Numbered from the stretch's first letter, positions 34,552-43,859 are shown. The stretch is 64,000 nucleotides of DNA from Streptomyces sp. CHD11 (GCF_018638295.1 NZ_JABTTS010000030.1:17336-81335), one strand, 5' to 3'. Notes: a model not told the origin generated them from the letters alone. Numbers and translations are program-made.

Positions 34552-36195
34552 GTGAATGGTCCGCTCATCGTCCAGTCCGACAAGACCCTCCTTCTCGAGG
34601 TCGATCACGAGCAGGCCGACGACTGCCGTCGGGTCATCGCCCCCTTCGCCGAGCTGGAGCGGGCGCCCGAGCACATCCACACCTACCGTCTGACCCCGCT
34701 CGGTCTGTGGAACGCGCGGGCGGCCGGGCACGACGCCGAGCAGGTGGTGGACGCGCTGGTGCAGTTCAGCCGCTACCCGGTGCCGCACGCGCTGCTCGTC
34801 GACATCGCCGACACCATGGACCGCTACGGACGGCTCAGCCTGCTCAAGCACCCGGCGCACGGTCTCGTCCTCACCAGCACCGACCGGCCCGTGCTGGAGG
34901 AGGTACTGCGCTCGAAGCGGATCGCCCCGCTCGTCGGCGCCCGGATCGACCCGGACACGGTCGCCGTGCACCCCTCGGAGCGCGGGCAGATCAAGCAGAC
35001 GCTGCTGAAGCTGGGCTGGCCGGCCGAGGACCTCGCCGGGTACGTGGACGGTGAGGCGCATCCCATCGAGCTGGTCGAGGACGGGTGGGCGCTGCGCCCG
35101 TACCAGAAGCAGGCCGTGGAGAACTTCTGGCACGGCGGCTCCGGTGTGGTCGTCCTGCCCTGCGGCGCCGGGAAGACGCTGGTCGGCGCCGGTTCGATGG
35201 CACAGGCCAAGTCGACGACACTGATCCTGGTCACCAACACCGTCTCGGCCCGCCAGTGGAAGCACGAGCTGGTGAAGCGGACGTCGCTGACCGAGGAGGA
35301 GATCGGCGAGTACAGCGGGACGAAGAAGGAGATCCGGCCCGTCACCATCGCCACCTACCAGGTGCTGACGACGAGGCGGAAGGGCGTCTACCCCCACCTG
35401 GAGCTGTTCGACTCCCGGGACTGGGGCCTGATCCTCTACGACGAGGTGCACCTGCTGCCCGCGCCCGTCTTCAAGTTCACCGCCGACCTCCAGGCCCGGC
35501 GGCGGCTCGGTCTGACGGCGACCCTGGTCCGGGAGGACGGCCGCGAGTCGGACGTGTTCTCGCTGATCGGCCCGAAGCGGTTCGACGCGCCGTGGAAGGA
35601 GATCGAGGCCCAGGGCTACATCGCCCCGGCCGACTGCGTGGAGGTCCGGGTCAGCCTGACCGACTCCGAGCGGCTGGCGTACGCGACGGCGGAGCAGGAG
35701 GAGAAGTACCGCTTCTGCTCGACGACGGCGACCAAGCAGAAGGTGACGGAGGCGATCGTCCGGCGGTTCGCGGGACAGCAGATCCTCGTCATCGGGCAGT
35801 ACATCGACCAGCTGGACGAGCTGGGCGAGCACCTGGACGCGCCGGTGATCAAGGGCGACACCTCCAACGCCCGGCGGGAGAAGCTGTTCGAGGCGTTCCG
35901 GCAGGGCGAGATCAGCGTCCTGGTGGTGTCCAAGGTCGCGAACTTCTCGATCGACCTGCCGGAGGCGACCGTGGCCGTCCAGGTGTCGGGAACCTTCGGC
36001 TCTAGGCAGGAGGAGGCACAGCGGCTCGGCCGGGTACTGCGGCCCAAGGCGGACGGGCACAAGGCCCACTTCTACTCCGTGGTCGCCCGGGACACCATCG
36101 ACCAGGACTTCGCGGCACACCGCCAGCGGTTCCTCGCGGAGCAGGGGTACGCGTACCGGATCATGGACGCGGACGAGCTGCTGACGGAGAACTGA
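34552..36195 (+). CDS. DNA repair helicase XPB
   Basis: 547 aa, GTG start. Superfamily 2 DNA helicase of the bacterial XPB/ERCC3 type. An N-terminal damage-recognition-like domain (1-170) precedes the helicase core: Walker A GAGKT at about 206-210, DEVH box (YDEVHLLP) at about 297-300, a RED-like motif region REDGRESD near 330 and motif VI QRLGRVLRPK near 490. Unwinds DNA 3' to 5'. It follows its putative partner gene by 139 bases. Widely kept in actinobacteria, where its exact repair role is not settled. Confidence 0.93.
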   Translation: MNGPLIVQSDKTLLLEVDHEQADDCRRVIAPFAELERAPEHIHTYRLTPLGLWNARAAGHDAEQVVDALVQFSRYPVPHALLVDIADTMDRYGRLSLLKHPAHGLVLTSTDRPVLEEVLRSKRIAPLVGARIDPDTVAVHPSERGQIKQTLLKLGWPAEDLAGYVDGEAHPIELVEDGWALRPYQKQAVENFWHGGSGVVVLPCGAGKTLVGAGSMAQAKSTTLILVTNTVSARQWKHELVKRTSLTEEEIGEYSGTKKEIRPVTIATYQVLTTRRKGVYPHLELFDSRDWGLILYDEVHLLPAPVFKFTADLQARRRLGLTATLVREDGRESDVFSLIGPKRFDAPWKEIEAQGYIAPADCVEVRVSLTDSERLAYATAEQEEKYRFCSTTATKQKVTEAIVRRFAGQQILVIGQYIDQLDELGEHLDAPVIKGDTSNARREKLFEAFRQGEISVLVVSKVANFSIDLPEATVAVQVSGTFGSRQEEAQRLGRVLRPKADGHKAHFYSVVARDTIDQDFAAHRQRFLAEQGYAYRIMDADELLTEN

Positions 36196-36262
36196 GGCGG
36201 TCGTCCACTCTCCTCCGGGGTCACCCGCGGCCGTCCTTCGTCGTGTCCGCCGGCGTCCGCGG

Positions 36263-36646
36263 TCATCCCTCGGGAAGGTTGAGCACCAGCGCCAGGACGA
36301 CCAGCCAGGGCAGCAGCGACAGCCCGGCCAGCCAGGCGCGCGTCACCGTCCAGCGGCGGGTCCAGGGCAGCAGCCAGGACGTGAGACAGGCGGCGACCGC
36401 GAGGATGCCGCCGATGACCAGGGTCCCGAAGATCACGGCCAGGGTGGTCGTCAAGGCGTCGGAACAGTCGTCGGGACCGCAGCTGTCGGTCGCCATGACG
36501 GACAGCGCGCCGAACAGGAACGCCGTGGGCGCCAGCATCACCCCGAGCGCGGTGGCGACGGCGGGCGCCACCCAGGCACGGGGGTCCCGCTCGGCCCGGT
36601 ACTGCTGAACCGGTGACACGGGAGCGGAGGCGGGGTACTGGTTCAT
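36263..36646 (-). CDS. Small three-helix membrane protein
   Basis: 127 aa from the ATG at 36646 (MNQYPASAP). A Pro/Tyr-rich start is followed by three hydrophobic helices (about residues 28-52, 66-92 and 104-124). Two Cys in SCGPDDCSD lie in the loop after the first helix and could form a disulfide. I do not recognise the family; it resembles DUF4190-like small proteins in organisation only. Convergent with the XPB gene. Confidence 0.6.
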   Translation of the reverse strand: MNQYPASAPVSPVQQYRAERDPRAWVAPAVATALGVMLAPTAFLFGALSVMATDSCGPDDCSDALTTTLAVIFGTLVIGGILAVAACLTSWLLPWTRRWTVTRAWLAGLSLLPWLVVLALVLNLPEG

Positions 36647-36766
36647 ACGGCCAGTGAACCGGGCGGGGAACGCCTGCGTACCCGCCCGGATACTCACTTC
36701 GGTGCGTGTCCGCGTACTCACCCGGTACGCGGACCCGTGTGCGAGGGGAGACCGAGGGAGGCGGGG

Positions 36767-36988
36767 CTACTTCGGGTCACGGCCGAACCTGGCGGCCGAC
36801 CAGAGGTAACCGAGCACGGCCAGTCCCACGCACCAGGCCACCGCGAGCCATCCGTGGTGACCGATCTCCGTGCCGAGCAGCAGCCCCCGCAGGGTCTCGA
36901 TCGCCGGGGTGAAGGGCTGGTACTCGGCGACGGGCCGGAACCAGCCCGGCATCCCGTCGACCGGGACGAAGGCGCTGGACAGCAGAGG
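36767..36988 (-). pseudogene. 3' remnant of an ABC-2 type (DrrB-like) permease
   Basis: About 70 residues: LLSSAFVPVDGMPGWFRP, then VAEYQPFTPAIETLRGLLLG and a final membrane helix ending in GRDPK. This is the characteristic end of daunorubicin-resistance-type ABC transporter permeases. The frame stops making sense upstream of about 36988, where sequence of a divergent regulator begins. Most of the permease, its ATPase partner and the shared promoter region are missing. Confidence 0.75.
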
Positions 36989-36991
36989 ATC

Positions 36992-37503
36992 ACGGACGCG
37001 ACGCGGACGCCGTGCGCGCGTACGAGGAAACGCTCACGACCGCCTTCACAGCGTCGGGCACACCCAGGACGATGGCCCGGATCATGGCCTGCCTGACCCT
37101 CACCGACAGCGGCAGCCTCACCGCCGCCGAACTGTCGCAGCGCCTCCGGGTCAGCCCGGCATCCATCTCCAAGGGGGTCACGTTCCCGGAGGGCCAGGAC
37201 CTCGTCCGCCGGAAACGGGACCAGGGCCGACGTGAGCGCTACAGCTTCGACGAGGACATCTGGTACCGGTCCATGATGGCCGGCGCCCGGTCCACCGCGC
37301 AGATCGCCGAGACGTCACGGCAGGGCGTCGGCGTCATGGGGCCCCGCACACCGGCCGCCACGCGTCCGGAGAACGCCGCCCGCTTCCTCGACTTCATCTC
37401 CGAGACCATCGCCCACGCCGCCGAGCAGGCACGCGAGGTGCTGCACACGAAACCCGCAGCGGCCTCGGAGGACACCGGCGAACCGCGTGCGGATCAGGAG
37501 TAG
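36992..37503 (+). pseudogene. MarR/GbsR-like regulator, 5'-truncated
   Basis: From a GTG at 37012 the frame gives 163 aa: a winged helix with LTAAELSQRLRVSPASISK at about residues 36-54 and RRKRDQGRRERY at the wing, then a helical C-terminus. Relatives that control DrrAB-type ABC pumps have about 20 more N-terminal residues and lie divergently from the pump genes. Here the in-frame sequence upstream of 37012 runs straight into the permease remnant, and no promoter or ribosome binding site is visible. It may still be translated, but the deletion probably removed its natural start. Confidence 0.6.
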
Positions 37504-37596
37504 GCGGCCGGCCACACTCGGACCGGGGTGGACGGCCGGACCGCGCCGGGCCGAGGGCAGGCGGCCGGCCCGTGTTCGGGCCGGGGTGGACCGACG
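37503..37596. repeat. 57-bp imperfect direct repeat
   Basis: GGCGGCCGGCC plus the following 26 bases at 37503-37539 recurs at 37560-37596 with a few changes (shared core CCGGGGTGGACnG). It lies between the truncated regulator and a small minus-strand gene. Confidence 0.5.
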
Positions 37597-37633
37597 GCCG
37601 CGGGCACGGCGGGCCGCCGGCCCGGGACGGCGG

Positions 37634-37819
37634 TTACTTGCGGCGGATGCCCGCTTCCTCGCCGTACTCGCCCAGGACGAGCACGTCGAAGGCGGCGCCG
37701 AGGAAGACCTTGACGGCACGCAGGGCATCGCCGACGCGGTGCGGATGACTGCCCTGGACCGGGGTCGCGCCGGTCGGCCGGACCGGCGGTGTGGTGGGAT
37801 TGACGGTCGCTGCGCTCAT
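37634..37819 (-). CDS. Small conserved hypothetical protein
   Basis: 61 aa from the ATG at 37819 (MSAATVNPTTPP). A Pro/Thr-rich start is followed by a helical C-terminal half, RVGDALRAVKVFLGAAFDVLVLGEYGEE, and a basic end. I recall similar short proteins in many Streptomyces, but no function. Composition and third-position GC are those of a real gene. Confidence 0.6.
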   Translation of the reverse strand: MSAATVNPTTPPVRPTGATPVQGSHPHRVGDALRAVKVFLGAAFDVLVLGEYGEEAGIRRK

Positions 37820-37994
37820 ATGTCCATGGTTGCTCTCCGGCCCCGGTACGGGCATCGGTCGAAGGGACCGATTCACGGTCCTCCCGGGTACGCCTCCGGA
37901 ACGACCCGTAGCCCTCAGGCCGGACGGGCCGCCCCCTAGGGGAACGACCCGGTCCTGATGGTGCCGGCGACAGCCGCGGTCGCTTCGGAGCGGA

Positions 37995-38867
37995 TCAGCG
38001 GCCGATGGAGTCCAGCTCGGCGATGTCCTTCCCGGACAGGGCGATGCCCGCGCCGGTGAGGTTCTCCCGCAGGTGTGCCACCGACGAGGTCCCGGGGATC
38101 AGCAGGATGTTGGGCGACCGCTGCAGCAGCCACGCCAGGGCAACGGACATCGGGCGGGCGCCGAGCCGGCCGGCCACGGCGGTCAGCGCCGAGGACTGCA
38201 GCGGACTGAAGCCGCCCAGCGGGAAGAACGGCACGTACGCGATGCCCTGTTCGGCGAGCCGGTCCACCAGGTCGTCGTCCTGGCGGTGGGCGAGGTTGTA
38301 GAGGTTCTGCACGCAGACGAACGGGGCGATGGTCCCTGCCTCGGCGATCTGGTCGGCGGTCGCGTTGCTCAGGCCGAGATGCCGGATCAGTCCCTGCTGC
38401 TGGAGCTCGACGAGGGTCCCGTACGCCTTGGCGAGCGAGCCGGGCTGCGGGCCCTCGGCGTCGCCGAGCCGGAGGTTGACCAGGTCCAGCCTCTCGACGC
38501 CGAGGTTCTCGAGGTTGCTGTGGACGGACCGGCGCAGGTCGTCCGGATCCCGGGCCGGGGGCCAGCCGCCCTGGGCGTCGCGCACCGCACCCACCTTGGT
38601 CACGATGTGCAGCGTGTCGGGGTAGGGGTCCAGCGCTTCGCGGATCAGCCGGTTGGTGATGTGCGGCCCGTAGGCGTCGGCGGTGTCGATGTGGGTGATG
38701 CCGAGACGTACGGCTTCGCGCAGGACCGCGAGCGCGCCGTCGTGGTCGTCCGGAGGGCCCATGACGCCGGGGCCGGCCAGTTGCATGGCCCCGTAGCCGA
38801 AGCGGGTGACGGTCAGGTCGCCCATCGTCCAGGTGCCGCCGGGAAGGGAGGTGGTCGAAGTGCTCAT
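37995..38867 (-). CDS. Aldo/keto reductase
   Basis: 290 aa from the ATG at 38867. NAD(P)H-dependent TIM-barrel oxidoreductase: HIDTADAYG near residue 65 carries catalytic Asp and Tyr, VTKVG holds the catalytic Lys, and VQNLYNLAHR, IPGTSS and a C-terminal cofactor loop are typical. Substrate not predictable. The gene is divergent from an MmyB-type regulator with starts about 100 bases apart, and such pairs are very common in actinobacteria, so the regulator probably controls it. Confidence 0.9.
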   Translation of the reverse strand: MSTSTTSLPGGTWTMGDLTVTRFGYGAMQLAGPGVMGPPDDHDGALAVLREAVRLGITHIDTADAYGPHITNRLIREALDPYPDTLHIVTKVGAVRDAQGGWPPARDPDDLRRSVHSNLENLGVERLDLVNLRLGDAEGPQPGSLAKAYGTLVELQQQGLIRHLGLSNATADQIAEAGTIAPFVCVQNLYNLAHRQDDDLVDRLAEQGIAYVPFFPLGGFSPLQSSALTAVAGRLGARPMSVALAWLLQRSPNILLIPGTSSVAHLRENLTGAGIALSGKDIAELDSIGR

Positions 38868-38970
38868 GGCCCCCACCGTCCATGCCCCCGGCCGTCCGGC
38901 CCAGGTCCCTGGTGATCCTGGGAGTGACAGGGCCAGGGACGAACGGCCCGGCACTCCTACGATGGAACAC

Positions 38971-39873
38971 ATGCCTGAGGAGAATCTGCTCGGTGACTAC
39001 CTCCGGGCCCGCCGCGAACTGGTGACACCCGGGGACTTGGGACTGCCGGCCCACGGGGTCCGGCGGGTGCCGGGGCTGCGCCGCGAGGAGGTGGCCATGC
39101 TCGCCGGCATCAGCTCCGACTACTACCTGCGGCTCGAGCAGGGCCGTGACCGCAACCCGTCGGCGCAGGTCCTCGACGCGATCGGCCGGGTGCTCCGGCT
39201 CGACGACACCGCCACGGGCTACCTCCACCAGCTTGCCGCGCCGCGCCCCCGGGCCCAGCGCCGGACCCCGCGGCCGGCCGTCCCCCCGGCCACGGTCCAG
39301 CTGATCGAGGCGATCGGGCTGCCGGCCTTCGTGACCGACAGGTCCCTCGACGTGATCGCGGCCAATCCGCTCGCCACCGCGCTGGCGCCGAGCATCCGCG
39401 TGGGGGAGAACCGGCTCCGGTCGTTCTTCCTCGACCCCGCCGAGCAGGCACTGCACACGGACTGGGCCGACACGGCGGCCCGGTGCGTCGCCGCCTTCCG
39501 ACGGCGGCTCGGGTCCGATGTCGACGACCCGCGGATCGTCCGGCTCGTCGGCGAACTCTCCCTGGCCAGTGAGGATTTCCGGCAGGTGTGGGCACGCCAC
39601 GACGTGCGTCCGCTGGGCACCGGGCCGATCGGGATGAACCATCCACAGGTCGGCGAGCTCGATCTCATCATGTCCAAACTGGACGTCGACGGCCCCGACG
39701 GCGTCATGCTCGCGGTCTACCACGCGGCGCCGGGGACCGGGGACGCCGAACGGCTCGCCCTGCTCGCCTCGCTGACCACGGGACCGGCACGGCGGCCGGC
39801 CGACGCGCCCGGCGCACGGACAGCGGACGCACCCGGCGCACGGGCAGCGGACGGTTCGCCCCGTACGAGCTGA
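38971..39873 (+). CDS. XRE/MmyB-type transcriptional regulator
   Basis: 300 aa from the ATG at 38971 (MPEENLLGDYL); an ATG at 38962 is also in frame. N-terminal helix-turn-helix (residues 5-80; VPGLRREEVAMLAGISSDYY is the core) and a PAS-like MmyB ligand-binding domain (about 100-265). TACGAT at 38958-38963 could be a -10 box giving a leaderless message from 38971. The C-terminus has the short repeat ADAPGAR. Divergent from the aldo/keto reductase it probably regulates. Confidence 0.85.
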   Translation: MPEENLLGDYLRARRELVTPGDLGLPAHGVRRVPGLRREEVAMLAGISSDYYLRLEQGRDRNPSAQVLDAIGRVLRLDDTATGYLHQLAAPRPRAQRRTPRPAVPPATVQLIEAIGLPAFVTDRSLDVIAANPLATALAPSIRVGENRLRSFFLDPAEQALHTDWADTAARCVAAFRRRLGSDVDDPRIVRLVGELSLASEDFRQVWARHDVRPLGTGPIGMNHPQVGELDLIMSKLDVDGPDGVMLAVYHAAPGTGDAERLALLASLTTGPARRPADAPGARTADAPGARAADGSPRTS

Positions 39874-39929
39874 CCGGAGCGGTCATGGGCGTGCCCGGCC
39901 CGCCTCCCCCGTTCGGCGCAGAAAACCGT

Positions 39930-39959
39930 TTGGACCGTTCCGGCCCCGCGTCCTAGAAT
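39930..39959 (+). promoter_or_regulatory. Strong candidate promoter of the HelD-type gene
   Basis: TTGGAC (39930-39935) and TAGAAT (39954-39959) with an 18-base spacer, a good match to the principal sigma factor HrdB. It would give a 5' UTR of about 95 bases before the TTG at 40061. Confidence 0.65.
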
Positions 39960-40060
39960 CTCCGGTCCCCCCGCCTCCCCTCACGGAGCGCCGCCGCCCG
40001 GACGGAAACCGGCCGGTATTCCGCACCACCGCCAGCAGCAGGTTCCCCGGAGGCACCCCC

Positions 40061-42139
40061 TTGTCCGCGTCCACGCCCGTAGATGAACCCGTCGGCTTTT
40101 CCGACCCGGCGGGTGACGGCCCGCTCGCCCGCGAACGCTCCCACCTCGCCGCGTCCCGCTCCGCGCTGCGCGCCATGCGCGAGGACGTCGAGGCGCTCGA
40201 CATCACCGACGTCACCGCGAACTGGGTCAACGCGGCCGCCCTGCACCATCAGATCGAGGAGCGCGTCAAAGCGCTGGCCGACCTCAGCGGCACCCCGCTG
40301 TTCTTCGGCCGCCTCGACTACCTGCACGCGCCCGGCGCCGAGGGGGCGGAAGGCGCGGAAGGGGAGCGCTTCTACATCGGGCGCCGGCATGTGCACGACG
40401 CGGACGGCGACCCGATGGTCATCGACTGGCGTGCGCCGGTGTCGCAGCCCTTCTACCGGGCGTCCAGGAAGGAGCCGCTGGACATCGCGCTGCGCCGTCG
40501 CTTCGGCTACACCGGCGGCGACCTCACCGCCTACGAGGACGAGCGTCTCTGCGACCCGTCCGAGGCGGCGACCACCAGCAGGCTGCTCCAGCGGGAGATC
40601 GAGCGTCCGCGCGTCGGCCCGATGCGGGACATCGTCGCGACGATCCAGCCGGAGCAGGACGAGATCGTACGCGCGGGCCTGTCCGGCAGCGTCTGCGTGC
40701 AGGGAGGGCCGGGGACCGGGAAGACGGCCGTCGGCCTGCACCGGGTCGCCTACCTCCTCTACGCCCACCGCGAGCGGCTGGCCCGCACCGGCACCCTGGT
40801 CGTCGGCCCGAACCGGTCCTTCCTGCACTACATCGAGCAGGTGCTCCCCGCCCTGGGCGAACTGACCGTCGCGCAGGCCACCGTGGACGACCTGGTGGCC
40901 CATGTCGAGGTGCGCGGGACGGACGGCGCGACGGCGGCGGTGATCAAGGGCGACGCCCGGATGGCCCAGGTGCTGCGCCGGGCCCTCTACTCCCACGTCA
41001 CGATGCCCACCGAACCGGTCACGGTCGTCCGCGGCTCACGCCGCTGGCGGGTCCCCGCGTACGAACTGGAGGAGCTGGTCCAGCAGTTGCTCGACCGGGA
41101 CATCCGCTACGGCGCCGCCCGCGACGCCCTCCCGCAGCGCGTCGCGCACGCCGTGCTGGTCCGGATGGAGCGGGCGGGCGAGGCGCCGGACGATCGCGTG
41201 CAGGACGCGGTGGCGCGCAACGCGGCGGTGAAGGCGGCGGTGAAGGCGGTCTGGCCCGCCGTCGATCCGGCGAAGCTGGTGCTGCGGCTGCTGGGCGACC
41301 CGGAGTTCCTGGCGGCCCACGCGGAGGGCCTGCTCGACGAGCGGGAGCAGCGGGAGATCCTCTGGGCGAAACCCGCCCGCTCGGTGAAGTCGGCCGCGTG
41401 GTCGGCGGCGGACACGGTGCTGATCGACGAGGCGACGGACCTCATCCGGCGCACGCACTCCCTCGGCCACGTGGTGCTCGACGAGGCGCAGGACCTCTCC
41501 CCCATGCAGTACCGCGCGGTGGGCCGCCGCTGCACGACCGGTTCGGCGACGGTCCTCGGCGACCTGGCCCAGGGCACCACGCCGTGGGCGACCCGCAGCT
41601 GGGAGGAGGCCCTGCTCCACCTGGGCAAGCAGGAGGCGGTCGTCGAGGAGCTGACGGCCGGTTTCCGCGTCCCGGCGGACGTGATCAGGTACGCCTCCCG
41701 GCTGCTCCCGCACATCGCGCCGGGCCTCGCCCCGGTCGCGTCGATCCGCGAGAACCCCGGCCACTTCGAGGTGCGCGGGTCCCGGGGAACGGACGACGTG
41801 CTGTCCGCGTGCCGCGAACTGCTCGGCAACGAGGGCTCGGTGGGCCTGATCGCGGCGGACTCCCGTGTCCCGGAACTGGCCGAGGCCCTGACGGCGGCGG
41901 GGATCACCTACGTCGCCCCCGGCGAGGAGACCACCCGCGCCACCCGCCTGACCCTGGTCCCCGCCTCCCTGGCGAAGGGCCTGGAGTACGACTACGTCCT
42001 CCTGCACGAACCCGGGGAGATCGTGGACGCCGAACCCGACGAACGCACCGGCCTGCGCCGCCTGTACGTCACGCTGACCCGAGCGGTCTCCGGCCTGACC
42101 ATCACCCACACCACGGACCTCCCACCCCAACTCACCTGA
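40061..42139 (+). CDS. HelD-type UvrD-like helicase
   Basis: 692 aa from a TTG with CGGAGG about eight bases upstream. Superfamily 1 ATPase: Walker A GGPGTGKT at about residues 215-222, motif II DEAQDLS near 475, and helicase C-terminal motifs (RATRLTLVPASLAKGLEYD) near 630. The N-terminal helical arm (1-110) and overall layout match HelD, which binds RNA polymerase, removes stalled complexes and in some versions protects from rifampicin. I could not find the rifamycin-associated element expected upstream of HelR, so this is probably an ordinary HelD. Confidence 0.88.
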   Translation: MSASTPVDEPVGFSDPAGDGPLARERSHLAASRSALRAMREDVEALDITDVTANWVNAAALHHQIEERVKALADLSGTPLFFGRLDYLHAPGAEGAEGAEGERFYIGRRHVHDADGDPMVIDWRAPVSQPFYRASRKEPLDIALRRRFGYTGGDLTAYEDERLCDPSEAATTSRLLQREIERPRVGPMRDIVATIQPEQDEIVRAGLSGSVCVQGGPGTGKTAVGLHRVAYLLYAHRERLARTGTLVVGPNRSFLHYIEQVLPALGELTVAQATVDDLVAHVEVRGTDGATAAVIKGDARMAQVLRRALYSHVTMPTEPVTVVRGSRRWRVPAYELEELVQQLLDRDIRYGAARDALPQRVAHAVLVRMERAGEAPDDRVQDAVARNAAVKAAVKAVWPAVDPAKLVLRLLGDPEFLAAHAEGLLDEREQREILWAKPARSVKSAAWSAADTVLIDEATDLIRRTHSLGHVVLDEAQDLSPMQYRAVGRRCTTGSATVLGDLAQGTTPWATRSWEEALLHLGKQEAVVEELTAGFRVPADVIRYASRLLPHIAPGLAPVASIRENPGHFEVRGSRGTDDVLSACRELLGNEGSVGLIAADSRVPELAEALTAAGITYVAPGEETTRATRLTLVPASLAKGLEYDYVLLHEPGEIVDAEPDERTGLRRLYVTLTRAVSGLTITHTTDLPPQLT

Positions 42140-42241
42140 CCACAGACGCCCGCCACCCTCCGCGGGCAGTCGTGCCGCAGGGCGGCACGGGTGGGCGCGA
42201 CGGCACCCCGCAAGCGCCGGGCCCGCGCGCACACCCCCCGC

Positions 42242-42931
42242 TCAGCCCCCCAGCACCCGCCGCCACTCGGCAACGGCCTCCGCCGCGACCGGCCCGCCCC
42301 ACCCCCGGGGCCGGGCCGCCCCGCCGATGTGGAAAGCGTCGATCCCGGCACCCATCAGCGCCGGCAGATGCTCCAACCGCAGCCCACCCCCCACCAGCAG
42401 CTGCTGCTCGAATCCCGGCTCCCCCCGCCGCCCCGCCTCCGCCAGCAGCGTCGGCAGACCCGCGTCGACCCCCTCCGCCGCCCCGGCCGTCAGGTAGGTG
42501 TCCAGCCCGGGAAGGTCCGCGAGCTGCTTGCGCAACGCGGTCCGGTCCGCGGCCCGGTCGATGGCTCGGTGGAACGTCCACCGGCACCCCCCCAGAGCCC
42601 CGGCGACCCGCTCCACGGCCGCCAGGTCCACCCCGCCGTCCGCGCCGAGAAAACCGAGCACGAACTCCTCCGCCCCGGCCTCGCGCAGCTCACCCGCGGC
42701 AGCCACCAGCCGCTCCACGGAACCGGCCGCGAAACCGTCCGCCGGCCGCAGCATCACCCGCACCGGGATATCCACGGCCGCCCGGATGCCGGCGACGGTC
42801 GCCGCCGCCGGGGTGAGCCCGTCCGCCGCCATGTCCGTGACCAGCTCGAGGCGGTCCGCACCTCCGGCCTGGGCGGCCACCGCGTCCTCGGCGTCGAGGG
42901 CGATCACCTCCAGGACTGCACGCTTGCTCAT
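42242..42931 (-). CDS. cutC: CutC family protein
   Basis: 229 aa from the ATG at 42931 (MSKRAVLEVIALD). TIM-barrel protein of the CutC family, once linked to copper homeostasis; the biochemical activity is unsettled. The family segments GGADRLELV (near residue 24) and RPADGFAAGSVERL are present, as is a GGGLRLEHLPALM segment near the end. Convergent with the HelD-type gene. A DasR-like site lies about 70 bases upstream. Confidence 0.9.
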   Translation of the reverse strand: MSKRAVLEVIALDAEDAVAAQAGGADRLELVTDMAADGLTPAAATVAGIRAAVDIPVRVMLRPADGFAAGSVERLVAAAGELREAGAEEFVLGFLGADGGVDLAAVERVAGALGGCRWTFHRAIDRAADRTALRKQLADLPGLDTYLTAGAAEGVDAGLPTLLAEAGRRGEPGFEQQLLVGGGLRLEHLPALMGAGIDAFHIGGAARPRGWGGPVAAEAVAEWRRVLGG

Positions 42932-43001
42932 GGGGCCCCATTCGTCGGACTCGGTCGGCTCGGTCTGCTGCGGGACAGGTACGGATACAGATCTGTCCAC
43001 T

Positions 43002-43017
43002 ACAGGTCTAGTCCAAT
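43002..43017. promoter_or_regulatory. DasR-like (dre) site upstream of cutC
   Basis: ACAGGTCTAGTCCAAT agrees with the dre consensus A(C/G)TGGTCTAGACCA(C/G)T at 13 of 16 positions by eye. It lies 71 bases before the cutC start, next to a second small palindrome ACAGATCTGT (42987-42996). Confidence 0.55.
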
Positions 43018-43062
43018 CCAAGCCTAGCCCGGCCGCCCCCGCAGGGCTCCCCCGCCCTCCGC

Positions 43063-43743
43063 TCAGTCCCCGAAGATGTTCAGTTCCGCCGCCTCCACCC
43101 CGGCCAGCTCGTACGCGGCACCGTCCACCGGGCGCCCCGCGTACAGCCGTACGAGCGTCGGTCCGTCGCCGATGAAGCGGGCCGGGGGACGCTCCCCCGA
43201 GGTGCCACCCAGCCGCAGCGGCTCGTCGACGTCGTCCAGGTCGGCGTGCAGGGACACGTGCCCCGCCCGGCTCGTGGACTGCGCCAGCAGCACCAGCGCG
43301 TACGGGAGTCCCGCGCCCCCGTACGCGTCAGGTTCGCCGAGTGCGGCCCGTACGTCCCCGGCGTGCACCCACTCGCCCAGCGCGAGGCCGTCCAGCAGCC
43401 CGCCCGCCCCGGCGATCAGCGGACCGGCCCCGGTCATCCCGCGCTCCAGCTCGTCCAGGATCCGGGCGTTCGTCCAGCCGGCCCGCTCGGCGATATCCCG
43501 CTCATTGCTCTCGGGCGAGAACACGCCCTTCTCGAACCGGCTCTCCACCACCCGGGACAGCGCCGCCGAGCAGTGCGCCAGCACATCCCGCACGGTCCAT
43601 CCCGGGCACGCCGCGACCGGCAGCGCGAAGTCCTCTTCGCTCCTCCCCCGCAGCAGCGGGATCAGCGCGTCCCGCTCGACCGTCAGCAGCCGCCCGGGCA
43701 GTTCGGGGTCTCGTACGTCCGTCACATCCGCAGGAGTCGTCAT
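43063..43743 (-). CDS. Maleylpyruvate isomerase-like (MDMPI) family protein
   Basis: 226 aa from the ATG at 43743; a GTG three codons upstream is possible. DinB-like four-helix bundle with the family start CPGWTVRDVLAHCSAAL (metal-ligand His) near residue 55 and EWVHAGDVRAALG near 135 (second His). Members are mycothiol-dependent metalloenzymes or maturases of unknown substrate. The third usual metal ligand is not obvious. It is divergent from the HD-domain gene. Confidence 0.8.
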   Translation of the reverse strand: MTTPADVTDVRDPELPGRLLTVERDALIPLLRGRSEEDFALPVAACPGWTVRDVLAHCSAALSRVVESRFEKGVFSPESNERDIAERAGWTNARILDELERGMTGAGPLIAGAGGLLDGLALGEWVHAGDVRAALGEPDAYGGAGLPYALVLLAQSTSRAGHVSLHADLDDVDEPLRLGGTSGERPPARFIGDGPTLVRLYAGRPVDGAAYELAGVEAAELNIFGD

Positions 43744-43859
43744 GCCGTCCACGCTAGAGCCTGGGCGGCGCCGGAACCGAGGCCTCCGTCAGGACCGCGC
43801 GGCGAGTTCCTCCAGGCCACCGGTCACCGCCCGCGGCGCACGGTGGGGACAATGGGCGC

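Noticed and set aside
36718..36993. 91-codon minus-strand frame overlapping the permease remnant
   Set aside because: Different frame from the recognisable permease end and composed of Arg/Ser/Pro-rich sequence.
39874..40060. Rifamycin-associated element upstream of the HelD-type gene
   Set aside because: I looked for the inverted repeat with a CTTGCGNCAAG-like core and did not find it.
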